Positions 43,111-50,945 of a stretch of 64,000 nt of DNA are shown piece by piece (the first letter of the stretch is position 1; each line of letters starts with the position of its first letter). The DNA comes from Chitinispirillales bacterium. GTDB lineage: Bacteria; Fibrobacterota; Chitinivibrionia; Chitinivibrionales; Chitinispirillaceae. The notes below the pieces were generated by a model. The model saw only the letters and a program-made list of their open reading frames with translations. It was not told the DNA's origin and did not search any database. The stretch lies in contig JAIRVB010000039.1 of the NCBI GenBank assembly GCA_031254105.1, positions 186,001 to 250,000 on the forward strand, given 5' to 3'. Position numbers and translations under genes: made by a program.

Positions 43111-44208
43111 TCAATCCCTCAAATCCGGCCCTGTAGCTTCCAATTCACTATTATCCGGTTCCGGCTCGGCAGCGGTTTCAGAGAGCTTGCCGTTTCTTGA
43201 TAGCGCTACCGCTATCATGCGGGTTTGAGGGAAGTGTGAAAAGATAATCATTCCTATTGAGGTTATCGGGATACACAAAATCATTCCTGGAATACCCCAG
43301 ATTTTGTTCCACAACGCAAGAGAAACAACAATAACAAGCGGACTTACATTCAAACGGTCGCCCATAAACCTGGGCTCAAGCACACTGCTTATCACAAGCT
43401 GTATGGTAGTAACGCCAATAAGAATTATAAAAAAAGGCGCAAGGCCTTCATACTGCACAAGAGCCATTAATGAAGGCAGCACAGTAGCCACAATGGAGCC
43501 GATTGTAGGAATATAATTGAACAAAAAAATGAGAAACGTCCAAAAACTGGCAAAATCAAGCCCTAAGGCTAAAAATATGAGATAACTGAACAGAGCGGTA
43601 GCTATACTCGCAACTGTTTTGATTCCAATATACGTACGAACATCCAGATCGATGCGTCTTATGATTTCACGCACCTCTTTCTGGCGCCTGGGATTGGGTA
43701 TGAGCTCTATAAGCTTATGACCGAAACTCCTTTGCTCCAGAAAAATAAACAGCAGATAAAGAAGCACAAAAGCGCCCTGACCGAAGATACTTGTCATCTC
43801 ACGCGCGGCAAAACGCGCGGTTGCGCCAAAATCAATATCAGCGATAAGTTTACTTAGAGAAAGAGGTTCATGCCATGGAATCACGGCTAAAAGGCGCCGG
43901 CTTATCTGTTCAAGATTGTACTGGTAGGCGGGCGCCGCAGCCGCCACTTCTGCGATGTTTGATGTGATTACCCGTGAAGCGAAGTAAACAGCTGCAGCAA
44001 TGACCACTAATGAGACACCAAACGAAAGAGGTTTGGGAAGACGGTAATGTTTCCAAAGCGGTATTTTAGAGATAGCGTTTGTGAGCGTATGAATGAGGTA
44101 CCATACAAACACCGCCAGCACAAGCGGAATGAGAAGCAGCTTTCCGACCGCAAGCAGGTAGAATAAAACAATAACCGGCAGAAGCCAGAACACGTAGTTT
44201 TTAATCAT
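43111..44208 (-). CDS. AI-2E family transporter (PerM-like)
   Basis: A 365-residue inner-membrane protein with about eight helices, a soluble hinge (about 60-160) and the conserved C-terminal block IVATVLPSLMALVQYEGLAP, GDRLNVSPLVIVVSLALW, GIPGMILCIPIT, typical of the AI-2E/PerM family. Some members export quorum signal AI-2, others are Na+/Li+-proton antiporters, so the substrate is open. It follows the tRNA on the same strand. A ~50-residue acidic C-terminal tail follows the last helix. Confidence 0.85.
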   Translation of the reverse strand: MIKNYVFWLLPVIVLFYLLAVGKLLLIPLVLAVFVWYLIHTLTNAISKIPLWKHYRLPKPLSFGVSLVVIAAAVYFASRVITSNIAEVAAAAPAYQYNLEQISRRLLAVIPWHEPLSLSKLIADIDFGATARFAAREMTSIFGQGAFVLLYLLFIFLEQRSFGHKLIELIPNPRRQKEVREIIRRIDLDVRTYIGIKTVASIATALFSYLIFLALGLDFASFWTFLIFLFNYIPTIGSIVATVLPSLMALVQYEGLAPFFIILIGVTTIQLVISSVLEPRFMGDRLNVSPLVIVVSLALWNKIWGIPGMILCIPITSIGMIIFSHFPQTRMIAVALSRNGKLSETAAEPEPDNSELEATGPDLRD

Positions 44209-44274
44209 TTTTGGTAAGGCCCGGATAGTTCATGTATTTTATGGTAAAATAACTTATGCCGGAGCTAATAATTA

Positions 44275-44288
44275 AGAGTCGAGAGTCG
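44275..44288. repeat. Seven-base-period repeat, AGAGTCG word
   Basis: AGAGTCG occurs twice in tandem. The remainder of the spacer to 44536 holds a dyad CGCCGGTC/GACCGGCG at 44403-44431, which may end transcription of the RloB gene. Confidence 0.5.
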
Positions 44289-44536
44289 ATGTTACGCAAA
44301 CATGGAAAAATTGTTTATCTCATAATGATATAGTAAAATAATGAACACTGGGCTTATATCTTTATACAGTGATTATCTTTTATGCAGCAATCATCAAACC
44401 ACCGCCGGTCTGTTGTCTGATTTGACCGGCGAAGCGATGAGCCATGATTTACGTTATTGATTTAACTTTCATACAATTCTCCTATTTTGTAAATATCAAG
44501 ATAAATGATCATAACATTACAAATAAAGCCTGCCTT

Positions 44537-45193
44537 TCACATAAGCCCGCAATCCCGAAGAATCTGCTCAATTGGTTCCCAAACCAAAAGTGAAGGATTT
44601 TCCCTGTAATATTTATATCCTTTATATTCATGTAGTGTATAATCATTATTCTTGTTTATCCGCATAATATCTTTAGCGCGAGCTACGGCATTAATAACAT
44701 CAGACAGAGTTATACTGCGGAGAATACGCTCAAAATTAGCCTTTTTCTTATATTCATCCATATTCTCAAACTGCTCATTATATGCCCTGTTCAACGGATC
44801 AAGATACTTATCCCTATGGCTAATTACATGATTTAAAGCCTGTTTATGCAGTATAATCCATAAATCAAAAGTCAAATTGCTATACCCAAACTTGTAATCA
44901 ATGTTTTTCTGACATGTTACCTCTTTCATTCTATCCATTGTTTTAATGAATTGGTTATTATGGCAACGCTCATTACTCTCATAATCGCAAATATGATATA
45001 CTATTTCTACGATAGGAGACAGCTTTTTTGCGTGCTTTAATGGATCTTTCTGAACAAAGGCTTTCAAAGAAACTGTATGGGTAGATTCATCGATTTCACT
45101 AATTAGCTTTTGCAATCTTTCAAGATACCACAGCTCTGTTTCTCCCTCAACTGAAAAGTGATATTGCTTATTAAGTTTTCTTTTTGTGGACAT
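44537..45193 (-). CDS. RloB-domain protein (AbiLii-like)
   Basis: A 218-residue RloB family protein, thought to adopt a Toprim-like fold. VEGETELWYLERL (about 15-27) is the acidic signature at the first strand, DYES (about 70) follows and SNLTFDLWIILH (about 105-116) corresponds to the family's NxxFExWLLLH block. It starts 2 bases after the AAA ATPase gene, and such pairs are described in AbiL phage-defence systems, in which both proteins are needed. Nuclease activity is inferred from the fold. AT-rich compared with neighbours. Confidence 0.8.
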   Translation of the reverse strand: MSTKRKLNKQYHFSVEGETELWYLERLQKLISEIDESTHTVSLKAFVQKDPLKHAKKLSPIVEIVYHICDYESNERCHNNQFIKTMDRMKEVTCQKNIDYKFGYSNLTFDLWIILHKQALNHVISHRDKYLDPLNRAYNEQFENMDEYKKKANFERILRSITLSDVINAVARAKDIMRINKNNDYTLHEYKGYKYYRENPSLLVWEPIEQILRDCGLM

Positions 45194-45195
45194 AT

Positions 45196-46557
45196 TTATA
45201 CCCCACTGTTCTTTGCGGCATTAATTATATCCTCAAAGATCGGTGTAAAATCGACATCCTTAATTGCGCCGTATTGATTGACAAAGTAATTCTTCAAATA
45301 ATCTTCATGCTTCCTGACGCCCTTTTCACCCGAAGTCTTAAAATCCGCCAATGAATACAACGTGCTGATATGAGTTTCATCATTCCGCTCAACAAACTTA
45401 ATCTCATCTCTGCGAAAAAGGCTTGAGTTTAAAAAAATCGGATTATGCGTGTTAAATATGAGTTGAGCGCGGTTTACATTAATCTCGTCATTATGAAAGA
45501 TATTTATAATGCTCATAAGCGCCATCGGATGAATTGAAGCGTCAAATTCATCAACAACCAATGTACCGCCAATGTGTATCGCACTAACAATTGACGGGAA
45601 TATATTAGCAAATCGTATAGTGCCATACGATTCAATCATATCCGCAGGAATAGCACCTCTATTAAAAAAAGAGTAAAGCTCTGGCTTCGAATCATTGTTT
45701 TTGGTAATATAAGCAACATCGTTTGCGCTTACTCCAAACACACGCGCGGCCTCACTGATATTTTTATCTCTATATAAACGCTTGTCTTTATCAATTTTGG
45801 GCCGAACCTTAATTGTGTCAGCGCGATATATCACATTGAGTTTGTTTTTAAACCAATCCTGCATAATCTCCACAAACTGCACAGAAAAAACAAACTTAAA
45901 TCCATTTGTTAAAAATAACTCTTCAGGGCGAAGACTGTCTTTTACAATCTCATTAGCGGTTTCTAATTTTTGTTTAGCGGAATTTGTAATATATTCCTCA
46001 ATAACTTTAAGATCGCTTAAAATCAGTTCTTCCCCTCTATCAAAAACTATTTCACCATTAACCTTTAAAACCTCACTAATTATTTTCCTTTTATATCCGC
46101 TATCAAGAAAAGAACCAAAGTCAACGGTAAGCTCGTAATTAATAAGTAAATCTTTTTTATTAAGTAAATCTTTTTCAAAAAATTCAATAACAAACTCAAC
46201 AGGCCGAGGCTCGGACAGTTGATTGTTTGGAATAGTTTCTAAAAGAAACGCTGCTGTGTTAATATGATGTAATGGCTGCCCCTCTTTAGGGTTTGATATG
46301 TCCCCGCGCAAAACAATAGAACGCAGCACTTCCATTGCGCCAATGATATTTGTTTTCCCCGCCGCATTAGGGCCGTATATAACAGAAGAACACAACCCTT
46401 TAATGGTTCGCTGATTAACTTTACCGTCAACCCGTTCCCTGACTTTCTCCGAAAATAAGCTGTAATCAAGTCCAGATTGCTTTGGCGCAGCTTCCATAGA
46501 GAATATGGTATCTTCCACAAAAGATTTGTAATTTTTTACCTTAAATTTCAAGAGCAT
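45196..46557 (-). CDS. AAA ATPase (RloA/AbiLi-like)
   Basis: A 453-residue ATPase of the AAA_15/OLD-like ABC ATPase type. It opens with LLKFKVKNYKSF, then Walker A YGPNAAGKTN (61-70), a middle coiled/helical insertion, the ABC-like core and Walker B GTLVVDEFDASIHP (about 340), followed by NTHNPIFLNS with the switch His. The paired RloB protein encoded immediately after suggests an AbiL-type abortive-infection system. A MITE-like element lies 380 bases upstream of its start, and both genes are AT-rich, consistent with a transferred defence module. Confidence 0.85.
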   Translation of the reverse strand: MLLKFKVKNYKSFVEDTIFSMEAAPKQSGLDYSLFSEKVRERVDGKVNQRTIKGLCSSVIYGPNAAGKTNIIGAMEVLRSIVLRGDISNPKEGQPLHHINTAAFLLETIPNNQLSEPRPVEFVIEFFEKDLLNKKDLLINYELTVDFGSFLDSGYKRKIISEVLKVNGEIVFDRGEELILSDLKVIEEYITNSAKQKLETANEIVKDSLRPEELFLTNGFKFVFSVQFVEIMQDWFKNKLNVIYRADTIKVRPKIDKDKRLYRDKNISEAARVFGVSANDVAYITKNNDSKPELYSFFNRGAIPADMIESYGTIRFANIFPSIVSAIHIGGTLVVDEFDASIHPMALMSIINIFHNDEINVNRAQLIFNTHNPIFLNSSLFRRDEIKFVERNDETHISTLYSLADFKTSGEKGVRKHEDYLKNYFVNQYGAIKDVDFTPIFEDIINAAKNSGV

Positions 46558-46934
46558 TATCCATCTCCATTTTGCATATCTTTAGCAATTAGATTATATG
46601 AGTTGCCGTTTCATTAATTAAAATTAGTTAAATTGCCATAATTTTGCAAATTTTCAGCAAAATATTTTTTGTAAACTTTAAGAATGTGGTAGCAAACAGA
46701 AATTAGCGCGGGCATACTACCCAACAAAACGCCGTCAGAACCCGCGCGTTTACCACAATTTTGCGGTAAAGCCTAAGAGAAATGATGGTAAACGCGCCAT
46801 TCGGCCATACCTACGCAGCCAGATATTGCGGGCAGAGGGCTTACTGGCTGGGTATGCCGCCGCATACTTTACACGCATATATGTACGAGTATCACATATC
46901 ACCTGCTCCTTGATCTCCTTTGTACGGTTAGCCC
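46558..46934. other. Spacer upstream of AAA ATPase with imperfect hairpin
   Basis: GGCCATACCTACGCAGCCAG (from 46803) and CTGGCTGGGTATGCCGCC (46843-46860) form an imperfect dyad. GGTAAACGCGCC recurs nearby. No gene is seen. Confidence 0.4.
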
Positions 46935-46938
46935 TCGC

Positions 46939-47078
46939 CAGACTGTGTTAAAAGTATCAAATCTTTGCCGAAAATGTTGATTTGTCAAGGTAAATTGACA
47001 AATAGGCTGCGAAATTAGCTCAAAAACAGCAGCTTTTTTGTTTGTCAACATTGCTCATTTCGAGTTTGACACAGTCTG
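46939..47078. mobile_element. MITE-like element with TCGC duplication
   Basis: The ends are inverted: CAGACTGTGTTAAAAG at 46939 and the complement of CAGACTGTGTCAAAC at 47078. TCGC directly flanks both ends (46935-46938, 47079-47082), as a target-site duplication would. The 140 bases encode nothing. AGACTGTGTCAAA-like ends occur on some IS256/IS4-type elements, so a parent element may exist elsewhere. Confidence 0.6.
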
Positions 47079-47319
47079 TCGCGACTGGCCCTCTTCATCA
47101 TCCTCATATCAGATACGCAATGATCAAAGACCGTTCCGTACAGTGTCCTGCCTTGCCATGTACACCACACACACCTGGCGCCCCAACTGTCAATACTAAA
47201 AACAATTGCCTTTTTTTGGTGCTTTAGATATATTAAGTCTTGTTGAATTTTGCGTAATCATTTTTATAATGATTGCTAAGGTTAAGGTTCAATACTCAAT
47301 TGATAACCTGTTTTCTCTC

Positions 47320-47347
47320 TGAGTTCTGAGTTCTGAGCTCTGAGTTC
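47320..47347. repeat. Seven-base-period repeat, TGAGTTC word
   Basis: TGAGTTC, TGAGTTC, TGAGCTC, TGAGTTC in tandem, ending 24 bases before purA. Confidence 0.7.
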
Positions 47348-47371
47348 TATAAGTTGAATCGGAGATAAAAG

Positions 47372-48661
47372 ATGCCAAATGCGGTAATAGTGGGGACACA
47401 GTGGGGGGATGAGGGTAAGGCTAAGGTTATTGATTATCTCACCGAAAAGTCGGATATTATAATCCGTTTTCAGGGCGGCTCCAATGCCGGACATACGGTT
47501 ATAGCCGATGGACGCAAATTCGTATTTCATCTTGTTCCCTCAGGCATAATCAGTCCCGGCAAGATATGCATTGTAGGAAACGGCGTAGTTATCGATGCCC
47601 AGCAGCTGCTTCATGAAATTGACGAGCTTGAGAAAAGCGGAATTTCCATTGATGGCAGGCTGTTAGTTTCCGATCTGGCCCATCTTGTACTTCCTTATCA
47701 CAAAGCGCTTGACAACGCATCGGAATCAAGCAGGGGCGGCGGCAAAATCGGTACAACCGGACGAGGCATAGGCCCCGCTTACGCGGACAAGGTTTTGCGC
47801 ACCGGTATACGGACGGGCGACCTATTTGACTGGGAGGTGTTCAGCTCGAAATTCAAAGCGAACTTTATCTCCGCAAAAAGTCAGGTCGAAGAGCAGGGTA
47901 ACGCGTGGTTTGATCTTGATGAAGATTCCATACTTGATAAATACAAGGCGGTGCGCGACCGTTTGACGCCTCTGATCAAAGATACGTCTCATTACATTTT
48001 TGAAGCGAGCCGCCAGGGCAAACAGCTTCTTTTTGAAGGGGCTCAGGGAACGTTTCTTGACATTGATCACGGCACTTATCCGTTTGTCACATCATCCAAC
48101 ACTGTTGCCGGGTGCGCCTGCACCGGCGCGGGGGTCGGCCCCTTAAGTATTGATCACTGTGTTGGAATCGTAAAGACTTACACGACAAGAGTCGGAAACG
48201 GGCCGTTTCCTACCGAGCTTAACGACTCCACAGGAGAGCTCCTGCGCAAGGTAGGGCATGAGTTCGGCAGCACAACCGGACGGCCCAGGCGCTGCGGCTG
48301 GTTTGACAGCGTTATGGTGCGTAAATCGATTCAACTTAACGGCATAACGAGGCTTGCCTTCACGAAGCTTGATGTTCTTAATGATCTTGATGAGATAAAA
48401 GTTTGCACTCATTATGAAATCGACGGACAAGTTACCGGCCAGTACCCATCATGCAGTCAGAAGCTTGAACGGGCCGAACCGGTTTACGAAACGCTTCCCG
48501 GTTGGAAATGCGACATTAGCGAATGCAAAGAGTTCGAAGCTCTCCCGAAACATGCGGTTAACTACATAAACAGACTGCGTGAGTTATGTTATAATATTCC
48601 GGCGTTAATTGTTTCTGTTGGTCCGGACAGATCGCAAACCATGGGGGTGGAACCGTTTTAA
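47372..48661 (+). CDS. purA: Adenylosuccinate synthase
   Basis: PurA joins IMP and aspartate with GTP hydrolysis to make adenylosuccinate, the first committed step to AMP. The 429-residue product has the family's length and blocks: GTQWGDEGKAK (P-loop; the usual last residues are GKGK, here GKAK), FQGGSNAGHTV, TTGRGIGPAYADK, FEGAQGTFLDIDHGTYPFV and the loop TTGRPRRCGWFD. GGAGAT precedes the ATG. It is a single gene, with repeats on both sides. Confidence 0.95.
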   Translation: MPNAVIVGTQWGDEGKAKVIDYLTEKSDIIIRFQGGSNAGHTVIADGRKFVFHLVPSGIISPGKICIVGNGVVIDAQQLLHEIDELEKSGISIDGRLLVSDLAHLVLPYHKALDNASESSRGGGKIGTTGRGIGPAYADKVLRTGIRTGDLFDWEVFSSKFKANFISAKSQVEEQGNAWFDLDEDSILDKYKAVRDRLTPLIKDTSHYIFEASRQGKQLLFEGAQGTFLDIDHGTYPFVTSSNTVAGCACTGAGVGPLSIDHCVGIVKTYTTRVGNGPFPTELNDSTGELLRKVGHEFGSTTGRPRRCGWFDSVMVRKSIQLNGITRLAFTKLDVLNDLDEIKVCTHYEIDGQVTGQYPSCSQKLERAEPVYETLPGWKCDISECKEFEALPKHAVNYINRLRELCYNIPALIVSVGPDRSQTMGVEPF

Positions 48662-48719
48662 TGTACAATATTAGCCGTAAAACAACGTATTTTATTAACG
48701 ATCATTGCGCTCACTACAG

Positions 48720-48801
48720 TGAACGATCATTGATCGTTCCTAACAAATAACGAAATAACAAACGTTACGAAAATCATAGGAAACGGTCTGTAATCGTTAT
48801 G
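48720..48801. repeat. Family B palindromes, one good and one decayed
   Basis: GAACGATCATTGATCGTTC at 48721-48739 is a full dyad; GGAAACGGTCTGTAATCGTT at 48780 is a decayed copy. Both are in the purA-DUF151 spacer. Confidence 0.6.
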
Positions 48802-48872
48802 CATTCTTAGTAAAAAATACAAACGGCAAGTACATTTCATGTTTCGCGATTATCAACAGGAGAGATTTACTG

Positions 48873-49448
48873 ATGATACATGTAGAAGTAGGAGCTACGT
48901 TTTTAGTCAGTATGGGAAAAGATTTTGTAATTCTGCTTAAGGGAGATGAGGACAAGAGGACGCTTCCCATTTCCATCGGTCAGCATGAAGCTCAATCAAT
49001 TGCTATACATCTTAACCAGATACCCTTTCCGCGGCCGCTCACTCACGATCTTTTTAAAAGCGTGGTTGACGTATCCGGCTGCACATTTTTACGAACGGAG
49101 ATTTGTGATCTGAGTGATGAAACATTTTACGCGCGCCTTGTTTTGGAAAAAAACGGCTCGACAGTCGAAATAGATTCACGGCCAAGCGATGCGATCGCCA
49201 TCGCTCTGAGATTCTCGGCGCCAATATATGTAAATGAACTTGTAATGGACGCAGCCGGAATAATAATACCGGAAGATGCCGCACCTGAGCTTTCGCCGCC
49301 TGCGGCGCAGACCGAAGAAGTTTCGGGTGTACCGCTTACCCCGTTTCAGATCCTCCAGCAAAAGCTTACAACAGCTGTGGAGGAGGAGCGCTACGAGGAA
49401 GCAGCCATCCTGCGTGATCAGATGGAAAAACTTAATCAATCTTTTTAG
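48873..49448 (+). CDS. Bifunctional nuclease-family (DUF151) protein with UVR motif
   Basis: 191 residues. The BFN/DUF151 domain (about 1-130) has FVILLKGDEDKRTLPISIG, EAQSIAIHL and DSRPSDAIAIALR; relatives are described as nucleases or nucleotide-binding regulators. The final 40 residues (LQQKLTTAVEEERYEEAAIL RDQMEKL across residues 148-178) form a UvrB/UvrC-type UVR helix hairpin, a protein-contact motif. A fused BFN-UVR gene is common in Bacteroidota and relatives. A ribosome binding site (AGGAGAG) precedes the ATG. Role in DNA or stress metabolism is inferred. Confidence 0.82.
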   Translation: MIHVEVGATFLVSMGKDFVILLKGDEDKRTLPISIGQHEAQSIAIHLNQIPFPRPLTHDLFKSVVDVSGCTFLRTEICDLSDETFYARLVLEKNGSTVEIDSRPSDAIAIALRFSAPIYVNELVMDAAGIIIPEDAAPELSPPAAQTEEVSGVPLTPFQILQQKLTTAVEEERYEEAAILRDQMEKLNQSF

Positions 49449-49542
49449 TTATGTTGTCAGGCAGGATTTGACAGAACCCTCAAATTAGTTTTGGGGCAGG
49501 TTTATTATAGATAGAACTTTTCAAAAAGCAGGGTTGCAAGCT

Positions 49543-49896
49543 ATGTACAGAACATTTCTTCATAGTAAAATCAGAGATGTACGCATCACAGGCGTCAATC
49601 TTGAGTATGAAGGCAGTATCACGATAGATGAGGAATATCTTTGCGAATCAGGCATCCTGCCCGATGAAGAGGTACATGTCCTTAATGTCAACACCGGAAC
49701 CCGTCTCATAACCTACGTTATTAAGGGTGAACGCGGCTCCGGTATCATGGAGCTTAACGGTCCTGCCGCGAGGCTTGGAATGGTGGGAGACCGCATCATG
49801 GTGCTCACCTACGCCATGCTCAGCCCAGAGGAGATAGCCGGACACAAACCCACTATAATAAGTATAGGAAGCAGGCAGAAGCTTAAATGCTCATAA
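49543..49896 (+). CDS. panD: Aspartate 1-decarboxylase precursor
   Basis: PanD makes beta-alanine for pantothenate and coenzyme A. The 117-residue proenzyme self-cleaves between Gly24 and Ser25 (LEYEGSITID) to form the pyruvoyl cofactor; Lys9, Tyr and the NGPAARLGMVGDRI block are present. I chose ATG 49543 over an upstream TTG. It follows the DUF151 gene and precedes an envelope-type small gene and rsfS. Confidence 0.95.
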   Translation: MYRTFLHSKIRDVRITGVNLEYEGSITIDEEYLCESGILPDEEVHVLNVNTGTRLITYVIKGERGSGIMELNGPAARLGMVGDRIMVLTYAMLSPEEIAGHKPTIISIGSRQKLKCS

Positions 49897-49909
49897 GACG
49901 GAAAATTTT

Positions 49910-49937
49910 CCAGTTTCCAGTTGCCAGCCGCCAGCTA
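49910..49937. repeat. Seven-base-period repeat, CCAGTTT-type words
   Basis: CCAGTTT, CCAGTTG, CCAGCCG, CCAGCTA in tandem. An inverted partner (AACTGGAAAC, TTCTGGAAAC) occurs at 49971-50000, before the next gene. Confidence 0.6.
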
Positions 49938-50023
49938 AAGAAACCACCTTTTTTCTTTTGGTTGTCATCAAACTGGAAACTTTTAGAGGTTTCTGGAAAC
50001 TCTCTTGTAAAGCAGCATCATAT

Positions 50024-50467
50024 ATGCGCAATCTGATCTTATTTTGCACGGTCTTGTCGCCTATTATGCTTTCACTTTTTATTGGCGTAAACATACGTCC
50101 TAAACCTGTGGAAGCCGCCTGGCCCAAAGGCGCCTCCGCCGCAATAGCCGTCAATACGCAGCAGAACATTCCTTTCAAGGGAAGCGTTCAGGTTCTTAAC
50201 GGATGCGGTGTCACAGGCGCCGCCGACCGCATGGCAGGGTTTCTGAGAGATAAAAACTTTGACGTCAAGGATATCGCGAACGCTCCTACATGGAACTACC
50301 CTTCCACCATGGTTATATCCAGAACACAAGATTTGGAGCTGGCCCAGGAGCTGGCAAAAATACTTAAAACAGACAAAGTGGTCCTTATTCGCACCGGAGA
50401 GAAACTCTATGACGCGACGGTTGTGACAGGGCCGGATTTCGAGGATAAAATAGGTGAAAAAAAGTAA
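50024..50467 (+). CDS. LytR C-terminal-domain protein with membrane anchor
   Basis: About 148 residues from ATG 50024; the longer upstream frame starts inside a repeat and is less likely. One N-terminal membrane helix (about 2-20) is followed by a linker and a LytR_C domain (about 55-140, SVQVLNGCGVTGAADRMAGF), a module found at the end of LytR-CpsA-Psr wall-anchoring enzymes and alone in periplasmic proteins. Its stop overlaps the rsfS start by 14 bases, so they are coupled. Function in envelope or peptidoglycan biology is inferred. Confidence 0.75.
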   Translation: MRNLILFCTVLSPIMLSLFIGVNIRPKPVEAAWPKGASAAIAVNTQQNIPFKGSVQVLNGCGVTGAADRMAGFLRDKNFDVKDIANAPTWNYPSTMVISRTQDLELAQELAKILKTDKVVLIRTGEKLYDATVVTGPDFEDKIGEKK

Positions 50468-50804
50468 CACTCCGCCGCTTTCAGGCCGTCAGCTTGTTGA
50501 TTCGGTTATACAGAGTCTTGAGGAAAAGCTGGCTGAAAAAATAGTTGTAATTGACATGAACGGTACATCGGGCGCAGCCGACTGGTTTATTGTTTGTCAA
50601 GGCGACAACACTTCGCACACATCAGCTGTCGCTGGTGGGGTAATTAAAGCCCTTAAAGAAAAACATACTCACCCTTGGCACCAGGAAGGGGTTGAAGAGG
50701 GCCGCTGGGCGCTTATCGACTATACGGATGTAGTTGTACATGTGATGCTTCCGGAGCTCAGAGAGTTCTATAACCTTGAGTCGCTTTGGACAGTTAAGAA
50801 GTAG
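50454..50804 (+). CDS. rsfS: Ribosomal silencing factor RsfS
   Basis: RsfS binds ribosomal protein uL14 and blocks joining of ribosomal subunits during starvation. The 116-residue protein has EEKLAEKIVVIDMNGTSGAA, DWFIVCQGDN, HPWHQEGVEEGRWALIDY and VVHVMLPELREFYNLESLW, the whole family consensus. Translation starts at a GTG overlapping the preceding gene by 14 bases. Confidence 0.92.
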   Translation: MKKSNTPPLSGRQLVDSVIQSLEEKLAEKIVVIDMNGTSGAADWFIVCQGDNTSHTSAVAGGVIKALKEKHTHPWHQEGVEEGRWALIDYTDVVVHVMLPELREFYNLESLWTVKK

Positions 50805-50830
50805 TTTTTACACTGGTATATACTAATTCG

Positions 50831-50922
50831 ACTTGAAAATAGATGGCTGAACACGGAAATAAAATAGAAATCTCCTCATTTCTGAATCATGTATTATTAA
50901 AAGTTGAATGACTGCTATAATA
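50831..50922. repeat. Family C dispersed repeat
   Basis: TTCGACTTGAAAATAGATGG at the left and AAGTTGAATGACTGCTATAA at the right are partly inverted, with ACACGGAAATAAAATAG between. TATAAT at 50916-50921 falls inside the element and may serve as a -10 for the mscS gene. Confidence 0.5.
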
Positions 50923-50945
50923 CACAAAAGCAGGAGTTTGCATAT

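Noticed and set aside
46803-46860. Possible tRNA-like fold
   Set aside because: The arms form a hairpin, but there are no T-loop or anticodon-arm signatures.
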